From the NCBI RefSeq assembly GCF_011764445.1, contig NZ_BLPG01000002.1, positions 1 through 64,000 of the forward strand: a stretch of 64,000 nt of DNA. The letters run 5' to 3'. The stretch comes from Phytohabitans rumicis. Its GTDB lineage: Bacteria; Actinomycetota; Actinomycetes; Mycobacteriales; Micromonosporaceae. A program made the position numbers and the translations under genes. Positions 7,939-17,127 of the stretch are shown piece after piece (within the stretch, counting starts at the first letter, position 1; each line of letters opens with the position of its first letter). The notes beneath the pieces are model-generated. The model was not told the origin of the DNA, searched no databases, and saw only the letters and a list, made by a program, of their open reading frames with translations.

Positions 7939-10900
7939 TTATAGGCGCGGCACGTCTGGGCGGGGACGGCCGAAGTAGTAACCCTGAGCCTGATCGCAGC
8001 CCAGTTCCAGCAGAGCCTGAAGCTGTTCGACGTTCTCGACGCCTTCGGCGATCGTGGTCAGGCCCAGGGACTTGCCCAAGCCGATCACGGAGGCGACGAT
8101 CTCGCGGTCCGAGCTCTGCTCCACCATGTCGGCGACGAAGGACTGGTCGATCTTGATGAAGCTCACCGGCAGCCGCTTGAGATAGGTCAACGACGAGTAC
8201 CCGGTGCCGAAGTCGTCGATGCCGAGCTGCACACCAAGGTCACGGATGTGTTCGAGTTGCCGCAACGACGCGACATCGGCCTCGAGCAGGATCGTCTCGG
8301 TCAACTCCAGCGCGAGGCACTGCGGGGCGAGCCCGGAGTCCGCCAGCGCGGACTCCACGGTGGCGACCAGCCCGGGCGAGGCCACCTGCCGGAATGACAG
8401 GTTGACGGCTATCTTCAGCGATGGTGGCACCACATCGGCTGCCTGCCACTGTGCGAGCTGCGCGCTCGCCGATGACAGCACCCAGGCGCCGATCGGCACG
8501 ATCAGACCGGTCTCCTCCGCCACCTCCATGAACACCTTTGGTGAAAGCACACCGCGATCCGGATCCGCCAGGCGCAGCAACGATTCCAGACCGACCATGC
8601 GACCGGTGCCCAGATCGACGATGGGCTGGTAGTCCAATCGGAATCCGCCTTCGCGTACGGCGCGACGTACCCCCGTCTCGACGGCGACCCGTTCGAGCGT
8701 CCGAGCTCGCAGCGTGTCGTCGAAGATCTCGTAGCGGTTCTTCCCCTGGACTTCGCGTAGTACATGGCGGCGTCCGCGTCGCGGATCAACTCTTCGGGAT
8801 CGGTCGGGGATCCCGCCGCGATCGCGATGCCTACGCTGGCCGTCACGACGGCCTCCGCGCCGGCGACCTCGACAGGGGCACCCAGGATCGGCAGCAGCCG
8901 CTCGGCGATATCGACAGCATGCTGTGCCGAAGGCAGATTCCGGCAGAGGATGACGAACTCGTCGCCGCCGACCCGGGCGACGGTGTCGTCCGGATGGACG
9001 CCGCGCTCCAGCCGGCGGCCGGTCACTCGCAGCACCTGGTCGCCGACATCGTGGCCCAGGCTGTCATTGATCAGCTTGAAGCCGTCCAGGTCGACGAAGA
9101 GCAGAGCACTCCTTCCGGCCGTTTGGTGATCCACTGTCAACGCCTCACGCAACTGCTGCATCAACAGCACCCGGTTGGGCAGCGCGGTGAGCGAATCGTG
9201 CAGCGCCTGGTGGACCAGCTTCTCTTCGGCGGCACGCCGCGCCGTGACATCTTCGATCTGCGTCACAAAGTACAGCGGCGCGCCGTCTCTGCCACGAACC
9301 GCCGAGGACGAGACGAGCACCCGTACGGCCTGGCCATTGGCGCGCAGGTAGCGCTTCTCTCCGTGGAAGATCGAGATTTCACCGGCCAGCATCGACCGGA
9401 ACGCGCCAAGGGTCTCGGCACGGTCGTCCGGGTGCGTGACCTCGACCGCGCTCATGCCGAGCAGTTCGGACTCGGTATATCCCAGCATCTTGCACAGGGC
9501 CGGGTTGACCTGCATGAAGCGCTTGTCCACGCCGGTGAGGCACATGCCGATCGTGGCGTTGTCGAACGCTTGCTGGAAGCGCTCGCGCGCCTCGCTGAGC
9601 TGGGTCTCCGCGAGGCGGCGAGCCGTGATGTCTATCCCGAGGCGATGACATGCGTGGCTGTTCCAGCCTGGTCGAGCAACGCGCCGCTCGACCAGGCGAT
9701 GTGCCGCCGGCTCCCGTCCCGGCTGATCCACGTGCTCTCGTTGGCGGCGGGGTAGTCGTTGGCCGCCAGCATCCGGGCAAAGGCCGTCCGCGCGATGTCC
9801 ACCTCCTCCGCGGGGAGAAACACATCCCAGTACGCCCTGCCCTTCACCTCCGCCAACCGGTATCCGGTCGTACTCTCGCAGGCGCGATTGAACCGGACGA
9901 TGCGGCCCTCGCGGTCGAGCACGAGCACCAGGCTGCCCGCGACGTCGAGAAGGGCGCTGGAGAAGTCCCGCTCGGTGCGCAGGGTCCGCTGCGAGTGCGC
10001 CAGCCGCTCGGCCATGTCGTTGAAGGCGTCGGACAGCGCGCCGACCTCGTCGCGGCTGCGTACCTGAACGCGGCGGGTCAGCTCGCCACCGGAGAACTCG
10101 ACCGCGGCCCGTGCGACCGTGCCGATATCCGCGGCGATCCGGCGCGACAGCCGCCCGACGAGCAGCAGCATAAGAATGATCGCGAGAAGGATGCTGCCAA
10201 GGGAGACAGCCATTTGCTGGAGGTGGCCGGAGCGGCGATCCTGTAGCAGCTGCCGCTCGTGTTCGACCATCGCGCTCCACAGTCCGCCCAGGGCGCGGGC
10301 CGTTTCGTTGACCGTGGCGGCGTACGCCGACCGATCCAGTCGTACGGGGGAGGACTGGACGAAGTCTCGGGTGGTCAACTGGTTGAGGTTGGCGATGGCG
10401 GCGTACGCCGACTGGAGCGGCACGGCCAGCGAGTCCGCGTGGCCGGCGTTGCCCCAGTGTCTGAAGGCCGTGTAGAGGTTGTTCTGCAACTCGTCGATGC
10501 GCTGGCCCAGCCCACTGACGATCGAGGCGGCCCGGGCGCGGTCGAGGAACACGGGCCCGGCCTGGAGCATCTGGTCGACCGTCGTGCCCAGCCGCATGGT
10601 GTCGTCCGTCAGTTCAGGCACCTGGCTGATGAGAGCTGTCGCCAGGCGGTAGGCGTCCGGAGCGGGGTCGATCGTCAGGTTGGACGTGATCCCGATATGG
10701 TCGATCAAGGATCGAACCTGGGCGATCATCACGTCGTGGGCGACGATGTCGCTGGAGGCGGTGTGTTGGGTGGCCTTCCAACGCTGCCACTCGCGGAGCT
10801 GCCCCGCGACGGTGGCGCTCTCGTTGAGATCGGCGCCTGCGGAGTTCAGCTGGCGGCCGAGCTTTTCGTCGATGGAAGTCAATGCCGCGAAGCCGTCGTC

Positions 10901-11266
10901 GACGCGCTTGGTGCTTGCCTGAAGTTCGTTGGCGGACCGGTCACCGGCGAACACCTGCCGGCTGATGTCCCGGTGGATCGACAGCTCGTACAGGAGCGTG
11001 TACATCGGCCGGACGTACTCCAACCCCCACAGTTCCTTGTCGATGAACCTGAGGCGTTTTCCGCTCTCGTAGACCAGCAGTCCCGCGGTGATCGCAAGGG
11101 GGAGCAGGGACGCGAGCCCGATGACGGCCAGCTTGTGCCAGATCCTCGAACCGTGTCGCGCAGGCCGAAAACGGCCGTGACGGGTAACCCGACCGTCCGC
11201 CGTTGGCGTTGGTGCCGTAAAGGCCCGCTCAACTACGTTCATTACATTTGGGACTATTTCGCGCAA
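7939..11266 (-). CDS. Membrane PAS-GGDEF-EAL c-di-GMP signalling protein (two frameshifts)
   Basis: About 1,109 residues once two single-base gaps are restored (near 9631, between TCGGG and ATAGAC, and near 8752, in AAGTCC-AGGGG). Order: a transmembrane helix (about 50-70), a large extracellular helical sensor, a second helix, a HAMP domain (RRIAADIGTVARA), two PAS domains, GGDEF with an intact active-site GGDEF motif (VARVGGDEFV), then EAL. The EAL motif itself reads ESL (GLESLLRL), but LTET, DDFGTGYSS and the AEGVE end are kept, so phosphodiesterase activity is plausible. It can probably make and degrade c-di-GMP. The start is ATG at 11266 or 11242, just after the glycosyltransferase; the binding-lipoprotein gene follows. 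Confidence 0.87.
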
Positions 11267-11289
11267 ATATACGGTATTGCGACCTTATC

Positions 11290-13408
11290 TTATCGGCTCG
11301 CTACCCGGGTTTGGCCCGTGCGGTGGAGTTTGTGCCAGCGCAGTCGTGCGCCGGCCAGTGCGGTGGCGGTGGACTGGGCGATGACCAGGTACATGAGCTG
11401 GCGGTAGGCGAGTTGTTGCAGCGGCAGCGCCCAGAGCCCGCGGAGGCGTTCGCGGTCGAGGTGGAACGCGACGGCGGCGGTAGCGAACTGGAGGGCGAGC
11501 ATGGCCAGCCAGGCCAGCGCGGTGTGGCCGCGATCGAGGAAGATCAGGCCGTAGACGGCGAGCAGGTCGATGACCGGGGCGAGCAGGGGCAGGGCGACGC
11601 CGAACAGGGCCAGCAGGGGCAGGCCGACGCGGCCGAACCGGCCGGAGGGTCCGCTGTCGGCGATGGCGTGCCGGTGCTTCCACATCGCCTGCATGGTGCC
11701 GTAGCTCCACCGGTAGCGCTGCTTCCACAACTGGGCGAGGGTCGCGGGTGCCTCCGTCCAAGCACGCGCGTCCTCGGCGTACACGATCTTCCAGCCGGCC
11801 CGGCAGATGGCCATGGTGAGGTCGGTGTCCTCGGCGAGGGTGTCGGCGGTCAGGCCGCCGGCGTCGATCACCGCGTCGCGGCGGAAGGCGCCGAGCGCGC
11901 CGGGGACGGTCGGCATGCACCGCAGGCTTTCGTACAGGCGGCGGTCGAGGTTGAAGCCGATGACGTACTCGATGTGCTGCCAGTGTGCGATAAGGCCGTG
12001 CCGGTTGCCGACCTTGACGTTGCCCGCGACCGCGCCAACCCGGGGTCGGCGAAGGGCTGGACCAGCCGGCGGATGGAGTCGGGTTCGACGATGGTGTCCC
12101 CATCGACCATGACAATCAGGTCGTGGCTGGCGGCGTCGATGCCGGTGTTGAGGGCGCTGGGTTTGCCGCCGTTGGGTTTGCGGATGACGCGGACGCCGGG
12201 CAGGCCGAGGGCTTCGGCGATGTCGGCGGTGCCGTCGGTGGAGCCGTCGTCGACGACGATGACCTCGACCCGCTCATGGTCGCTGCCGGCCAGTGACTGG
12301 ACGGCCCCGGCGATGCCCTGCTTCTCGTTGAACGCGGGCACGATCACGGATACCGGCTCGGTCACCGCGGGTGTCCAGGACCATCGGTGCAGGGCCGGCC
12401 GGCGGGTGTGACGGACCGCGACCAGAAGGGACAGCAAGGTCCGCCCGACGGTGAGCAGCCCGGTGATGAGGAACAGCACGGTGAGCGCGGTGATGAGTCC
12501 GTCGGCGAACCGCACGGTCCCGATCAGCGCGGCGCCGCGCCACCACTGTCCGGCGGTGGCTGGCGGGTTCTGTTCGAGGTGGAGACCTTCGGTCAGGGTG
12601 GTGAACCGGTAGCCGCGGGCCCGCATCGCCGGGATGAACGCGTCCAGGGCCGCCACGGTTTGGGCCCGGTCGCCGCCGGCATCGTGCATCAGTACGACCG
12701 CGCCGGCGTCGCCGGGTGGGGTGGCGTGACGGATGATGGCCTCGACGCCGGGCCGGGCCCAGTCCCGGCTGTCGGTGTCGTTGACCACGACCAGGTAGCC
12801 GAGCTGGCTGGCCTGCTGGATCAGGGCCCACTCGGTGTCGTCGATCGCCTCCGGCCGCGAGGAGTACGGAACCCGCAACAGCCTGGTTTGCACGCCGGTG
12901 GCGTGCGCGATCGCCTGCTGGGTCTGCGTGTACTCCAACTGCCGGCGCCACCCGGGCAGGGCGGCGAGGTGCGGGTGGGTGAAGGTGTGCACGCCCAGTT
13001 CGTGGCCGTCGGCGACCAATTGCCGGGCCAGGTCGGGGTGCCGGGCGACCTGCGCGCCGACCACGAAGAAGGTGGCGTCCACCCGGTGCCGGTCGAGCAC
13101 TCGCCGCACCTGCCTCGTCCACCGTGGATCGGGGCCGTCGTCGAACGTCAACGCGATCGTCTTGGGCGGCAGCCGGTACGAGTGGGGCCGGCCCCGGCGG
13201 TGCTGATGACCGGCCCGCCGTGGGTGATGGCCTCCGGGACGCTGCCGCGGTCACCGCTACGGTCGGCGCCCTGGGCGTCCGGGGTGAACCGGGTGTCCAC
13301 ATAGGCGTGCACCAGCAGCACACTGGCGAACATCAGCAGCAGCACCGCGATGACCACCCGCCGCGGACGTAACAGCCGGCGACGCCGGGGCGGCTGTGCA
13401 GCCGTCAC
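11290..13408 (-). CDS. Polysaccharide deacetylase / family-2 glycosyltransferase fusion (two frameshifts)
   Basis: About 706 residues after restoring one base near 13190 (CCCC run) and one near 12040 (GGG run). Order: N-terminal membrane anchor; NodB deacetylase with TFDDGPDPRW, HTFTH metal histidines and LMHDAG; membrane helix; processive GT2 with VDDGSTDGT, VMVDGDT (DxD), EDTDLT and the QRYRW signature; then membrane helices. Processive GT2 enzymes polymerise and export chitin-like, cellulose-like or poly-N-acetylglucosamine chains, and the fused NodB domain would remove N-acetyl groups outside. GTG at 13408 overlaps the upstream stop (GTGA). The next gene is the c-di-GMP enzyme, a typical activator of such synthases. 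Confidence 0.87.
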
Positions 13409-14114
13409 CGGAGTGCGCGGGACGCGACCGGACGCGGGCTGGGCCGGCGGCCCTCACGCGCCACCTGCTGGCTCGCCTCCGGTGTGCCCGGCACGGCGGA
13501 CGCCGGAGCGTCGGCGGTCGTGGCCGGCGATTCGTCCGGCGTCGCCGCGGCGGACGGCTCGGGTTCCGACATCGCGACCATCGGCGCGGCCGGTTCGGCC
13601 GGTTCGAGCGACGGGGCTGGGTCCGCTGGCGGCGCCGGCTCGGCCACCGGCGACGGCGACGTACCGGTCAGGACGGGGGCCGCCGCAAGGTGCTCGATCG
13701 GACGGCCGACGGACGGCCCGAGGCCAACCAGCGCGGCCGGCGACGGCGGCAGCAGCGGCAGGCCCGCCGGCGCCGGCACCGCTTTGGCCACCACCTCGCC
13801 CGTGTCGGTCGGGGCCGGCCCCCGCTCTGGGGCATCGACGTCGAACGCACGGGCGCCGGCGTCGACGGCGCCGTCTCCGGCCGGTCCATCAGATCCGGAA
13901 GCGGCAGCAACGCGTGCGGGCCGATCGGCCCGCCGGAAAACCCGGCGCCTACCAACCCGGTGTAGACCAGCGAGGCGGTACCGAACACGTATCCCACTCG
14001 ACGCAAGCGGCGCCGGCGTCGACCAGTCGCGTCGACAAACACCGGCGGAACAGGCATTGTTTCATCCACATCAGGCAGGTTAGTGACAAACCCGGCAAAA
14101 ACGGCACTCGCCAT
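13405..14114 (-). CDS. Proline/alanine-rich single-pass membrane protein (frameshifted)
   Basis: About 236 residues if one base is restored near 13815. After about 45 residues there is an arginine patch (GRRRRRLRR) and one transmembrane helix (VGYVFGTASLVYTGLVGAG). The remainder is a long disordered extracellular tail rich in Pro, Ala, Ser and Glu. No enzymatic motif is visible. Its stop overlaps the GTG start of the deacetylase-glycosyltransferase, so it is probably a translationally coupled accessory or wall-spanning partner of the polysaccharide synthase (inference). Confidence 0.6.
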
Positions 14115-14150
14115 CCCGCTTGAGCCTGATCAGATCCCCGCCCATCCGGC

Positions 14151-14186
14151 TGGACAGCGTAACTCTGACTATATAGAGTTAGTCGC
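14151..14186 (+). promoter_or_regulatory. Promoter and inverted-repeat operator of the PadR gene
   Basis: TGGACA (14151-14156), a 17-base spacer and TAGAGT (14174-14179) form a good sigma-70 promoter. The -10 hexamer ends seven bases before the GTG, predicting a leaderless transcript. TAACTCT (14160-14166) and AGAGTTA (14175-14181) form an inverted repeat over the -10 element, a likely site for PadR autoregulation (inference). Confidence 0.6.
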
Positions 14187-14513
14187 GTGACCCGTTCCCG
14201 ACGCCCGTCAGCGCAAACCACGGCGGTGGTGCTGGCGCTGGCCGAGCAGCCCGCTACCTGGCGGTACGGCTACGAGCTGTGCCAGCAGCTGGACATCAAG
14301 CCCGGCTCCATGTACCCGATTCTGATGCGGCTGGCCGACCGGGGCCTGCTGGAGACCAGCTGGGACACCGACGTGCCAGCCGGCCGGCCACCGCGCCACC
14401 TGTACCGGTTGACCGGCTCCGGCCGCGCGCTGGCCACCGAGCTCGCAGCGGCTCCCGCGGCCGAGGCGCCGGCGCCTCGGCCGCATCCGAAAGTGAGGTG
14501 GCAGCAGGCATGA
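14187..14513 (+). CDS. PadR-family transcriptional regulator
   Basis: 108-residue winged-helix regulator. The PadR core is visible: LALAEQPATWRYGYELCQQL, KPGSMYPILMRLADRGLLE, and the wing PPRHLYRLTGSGRAL. PadR proteins are small DNA-binding repressors that often sense hydrophobic compounds or partner with a membrane protein encoded next to them. The GTG start has no Shine-Dalgarno site but lies seven bases after a -10 element. Its stop overlaps the ATG of the membrane protein, so the pair is co-translated. Confidence 0.9.
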   Translation: MTRSRRPSAQTTAVVLALAEQPATWRYGYELCQQLDIKPGSMYPILMRLADRGLLETSWDTDVPAGRPPRHLYRLTGSGRALATELAAAPAAEAPAPRPHPKVRWQQA

Positions 14514-15745
14514 GCTGGACCCGACGCAGATACCAGGTCCTCACGGCCGGGCTGGTGGTCGCGGCCTGGGCCGCGGTCTACGCGGTCATGGTCGCCACCT
14601 CGGAGCCGCCGGCACCACCCGAGAGCGCCGCCAAGGTCAACCGGGAATTGGCGATACTGATGGCCGTCCCGACCCTGGTCTACGTGGCGGCGGCGCTGCT
14701 CGTGCTGCACTTTTGGCTGACCCGGGCCGGTGCTCGGATGTCCGCGATGGACCCGCCGGAGCGGGCGCTGGCGGCCGCGGTGGCCACGTTGCCGGAACAC
14801 CGCCGGGACTGGGGGGCGGCGATGACCGCCGAGCTGGCGGAGGTGCGAGGGCGGTCGGCCCGATGGCGGTTCGCGCTCAGCTGCGCCATGGCGGCGCTGT
14901 GGCCACGCACCGGGCCGTGGGCGGTGCCTGCACTGTTGGCGGCCGTGGTCGTGGCGGCGACCGTGGCGGCCGGGCCGGTGGTCGACGCGGCCGTGCCCGG
15001 GCTGGGCGTGTTCGCCGCCAGTTTCCTCGGGCTGGCCGGCGCCCTGATGGTGCTGGCTGTCGCTCGCTCCCGCCGGGCGCGGTTTCCCGTGCCGGCCGCG
15101 ACCGCCCTGGTCGTCGGCGGGGTGGCCGCGTCGATCGTCATGACCGTGGTCTTCCTGCTCCGGGAGCCCTCCGCGGCGCAGTACCTGCCGCCGACCCGGG
15201 CGGTGCTCCTCGCCGCCGTGCTGGCCGGCTGCCTGTGGGTCGCCGTGACGTCCCCGCGGTCGCTGGGCGCCAGCCGGCGCGCACCGTATATTGGCGCCGG
15301 CGCCGCGCTGGCGTACGTGGTCGGGCAACTGGTGACGAGGCGGATCACTACCGACCCGCGTTTCGCGGCCGACGTGCCGGAGGGCGTAGCGGTTCTGCTC
15401 GGGTTGTCGTTCTTCCTCGGACCGGCCGCCCTCTACTTCGTCCCGGCACTCTGGGCCGGGTTGGTTGACCGGTCGTTCCGCTCGGGCGTGCAGGCCGGCG
15501 CATGGGCCGCCATTGCCAGCCTGCCGCTGACGTATGCCCTGTGGCTGTACGAAGGGCTGCGCATCTACCCGATCACCGGCGAGCTCGTCTTTGCGGTCGA
15601 TCCTGGTCCCATCGGCGCAAACCTCGCCGATGCCGTGCTCTGGTGCCTCGAATTCGCCCCCGTGGTCGGAATCCCGTGCGCGGTGTTCGGCGCCGCTGTC
15701 GCGGCCAACGCCCCGCGGGCTATTCAGGCCAATCGGCCGGCCTAG
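14510..15745 (+). CDS. Multi-pass membrane protein paired with PadR
   Basis: 411-residue integral membrane protein with about ten hydrophobic segments. A cytosolic loop (about residues 80-125) reads LPEHRRDWGAAMTAELAEV then RWRFALSC, a pattern common in actinobacterial membrane proteins encoded with PadR regulators. No transport motif is seen, so function is unknown; a membrane sensor that regulates PadR is the usual suggestion. The ATG at 14510 overlaps the PadR stop. The IS5 element is inserted 16 bases after the stop and leaves the gene intact. Confidence 0.8.
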   Translation: MSWTRRRYQVLTAGLVVAAWAAVYAVMVATSEPPAPPESAAKVNRELAILMAVPTLVYVAAALLVLHFWLTRAGARMSAMDPPERALAAAVATLPEHRRDWGAAMTAELAEVRGRSARWRFALSCAMAALWPRTGPWAVPALLAAVVVAATVAAGPVVDAAVPGLGVFAASFLGLAGALMVLAVARSRRARFPVPAATALVVGGVAASIVMTVVFLLREPSAAQYLPPTRAVLLAAVLAGCLWVAVTSPRSLGASRRAPYIGAGAALAYVVGQLVTRRITTDPRFAADVPEGVAVLLGLSFFLGPAALYFVPALWAGLVDRSFRSGVQAGAWAAIASLPLTYALWLYEGLRIYPITGELVFAVDPGPIGANLADAVLWCLEFAPVVGIPCAVFGAAVAANAPRAIQANRPA

Positions 15746-15761
15746 CGACCGAAGATCGCTA

Positions 15762-16713
15762 GGGCGTGTCTCCTGGATCTTGGAGTGAGGATTCGGTAGA
15801 GATGTCCGTCGTGAGTGGACGTTTTGAGCTGACAGAGGTGGAGTACGTTCAGATCGCGTCGCTGCTGCCGGTGATGAAGCCGCAGCGTGGTGGGCGGTGG
15901 CGGGGTCACCGGCAGGTGATCAACGGGATCTTGTTCCGGGTCCGTACCGGTGTGCCGTGGCGGGACGTACCGTCCCGGTACGGGCCGTGGAAGACGCTGT
16001 ACAAGCGGTTCACCCGTTGGCAGGAGGACGGGACCTGGGCCCGGATCGAGGCGGCGTTGCAGGCCGACGCGGACGCTGCCGGCCAGTTGCAGTGGCACGG
16101 TAACGCCGATTCGACCATCGTGCGTGCTCACCAGCATGCCGCTGGGGCCCGTAAAGGGGGCTGAGCAGCGGTGACGCAGCGCGACGGGAGGGACTCGGCA
16201 AGTCCAGGGGCGGGTGGACGACGAAGATCCATACGATTGGGGAAGGCCGAGGCCGGAACCTGGCCAGTCACCTGACCCCGGGCCAGGATTCCGACACCCG
16301 CCAACTGGTACGCCTGCTGGACTCGGTCGCGGTGGCCCGTCCAGATGGGGTCGGCCGGCCGCGTAAGCGGCTGGACTCGTTGGCCGCGGACAAGGCGTAC
16401 TCGTCCAAGGCCAACCGGGCTGCGCTACGCGCCCGGCGCATCCCGCACGACATCCCGGAGAAGGACGATCAGAAAGCCAACCGGACTCGCAAAGGTAGCC
16501 GAGGCGGCCGTCCACCCACCTTCCGACCGACCCGCTATCGGGACCGCAACACCATCGAACGCCTGATGAACCGCCGCAAGCAGTTCCGCGCTGTGGCCAC
16601 CAGATACGACAAGCTCGCGTGCCGCTACCGCGCCACCGTCCAGATCGCCGACATCTTCATCTGGCTACGCGCCAAGCCCGACCGACGCAACCCATGATCC
16701 AGGAGACACGCCC
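15762..16713 (+). mobile_element. IS5-family insertion sequence, 952 bp
   Basis: Complete element. The ends GGGCGTGTCTCCTGGATC (15762-15779) and its perfect reverse complement (16696-16713) are terminal inverted repeats of 18 bp. Both ends are flanked by TA (15760-15761 and 16714-16715), consistent with the TA target duplication of IS5/IS427-type elements; counting the flanks the symmetry extends to CTAG. It encodes one DDE transposase. It sits between the PadR-linked membrane gene and the AAA+ gene. Confidence 0.9.
15802..16697 (+). CDS. IS5-family transposase (frameshifted)
   Basis: About 298 residues in two frames. The N-terminus is the IS5 DUF4096-type domain (VPWRDVPSRYGPWKTLYKRF). The DDE residues are visible as Asp in NADSTIVRAH, Asp in AADKAYSSKANR and Glu in RNTIERLMNRRKQF. 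The frame changes at CGTAAAGGGGGCTGAG near 16155: reading on in the -1 frame gives LGKSRGGWTTKIH and then the catalytic core. IS5/IS427 elements sometimes use programmed frameshifting, but one missing G also explains it and matches the window-wide pattern. Start ATG at 15802; GTG at 15811 is possible. Confidence 0.85.
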
Positions 16714-16716
16714 TAG

Positions 16717-17127
16717 TCGTCGTCGATCTGTTGGAAGGTGACGGTGGCCGGGCGGTCCGGCGTCCGCATCGCGGTCGCTCAAGTGTTTCCCGCACGGAAG
16801 CAGAGCAAAGCGCTTCTGGACCGCACCTCACGTCGTATGCCGCCGCGAGCCCACCGGCACCGCGCGCTCTGTCGATTGTGGATCGCGCAGGGTGAGGCCG
16901 CGGGAGCGACGGCCCGGACCACGACGGACGTCGCGGTAGCTCAGAACTCGATTTGAACCTGAGCCTAACCTCAAAATCTCCATAGATCCCCGACGTGGTG
17001 TGCGTGCCGGAGTCAGGGCCGGGTGTGGGCCGGTTCAGGGCAGGGCGAGATCGCCAACGAGAGCGCGACGCTCTTCACCGTACGCGTGGTGTGGGCGGGT
17101 TGATCGTCGGCGCTACACTGCCCGCTC
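16717..17127. other. Intergenic region between IS5 element and AAA+ gene
   Basis: I find no supported gene. The part next to the IS element has no family-like frame. TTGAACCTGAGCCTAACCTC (16953-16972) resembles only one half of an iron-regulator (DtxR/IdeR) box. TACACT (17114-17119) lies eight bases before the GTG of the AAA+ gene and may be its -10 element. Confidence 0.5.

Noticed and set aside
16140-16165. Programmed -1 frameshift in the IS5 transposase
   Set aside because: The slippery codons do not fit a clean X-XXY-YYZ heptamer in frame, and the same one-base loss pattern is seen in many non-transposon genes here.
16953-16972. Possible DtxR/IdeR iron box
   Set aside because: Only one half matches the consensus; the other half does not, and the downstream gene has no iron link.
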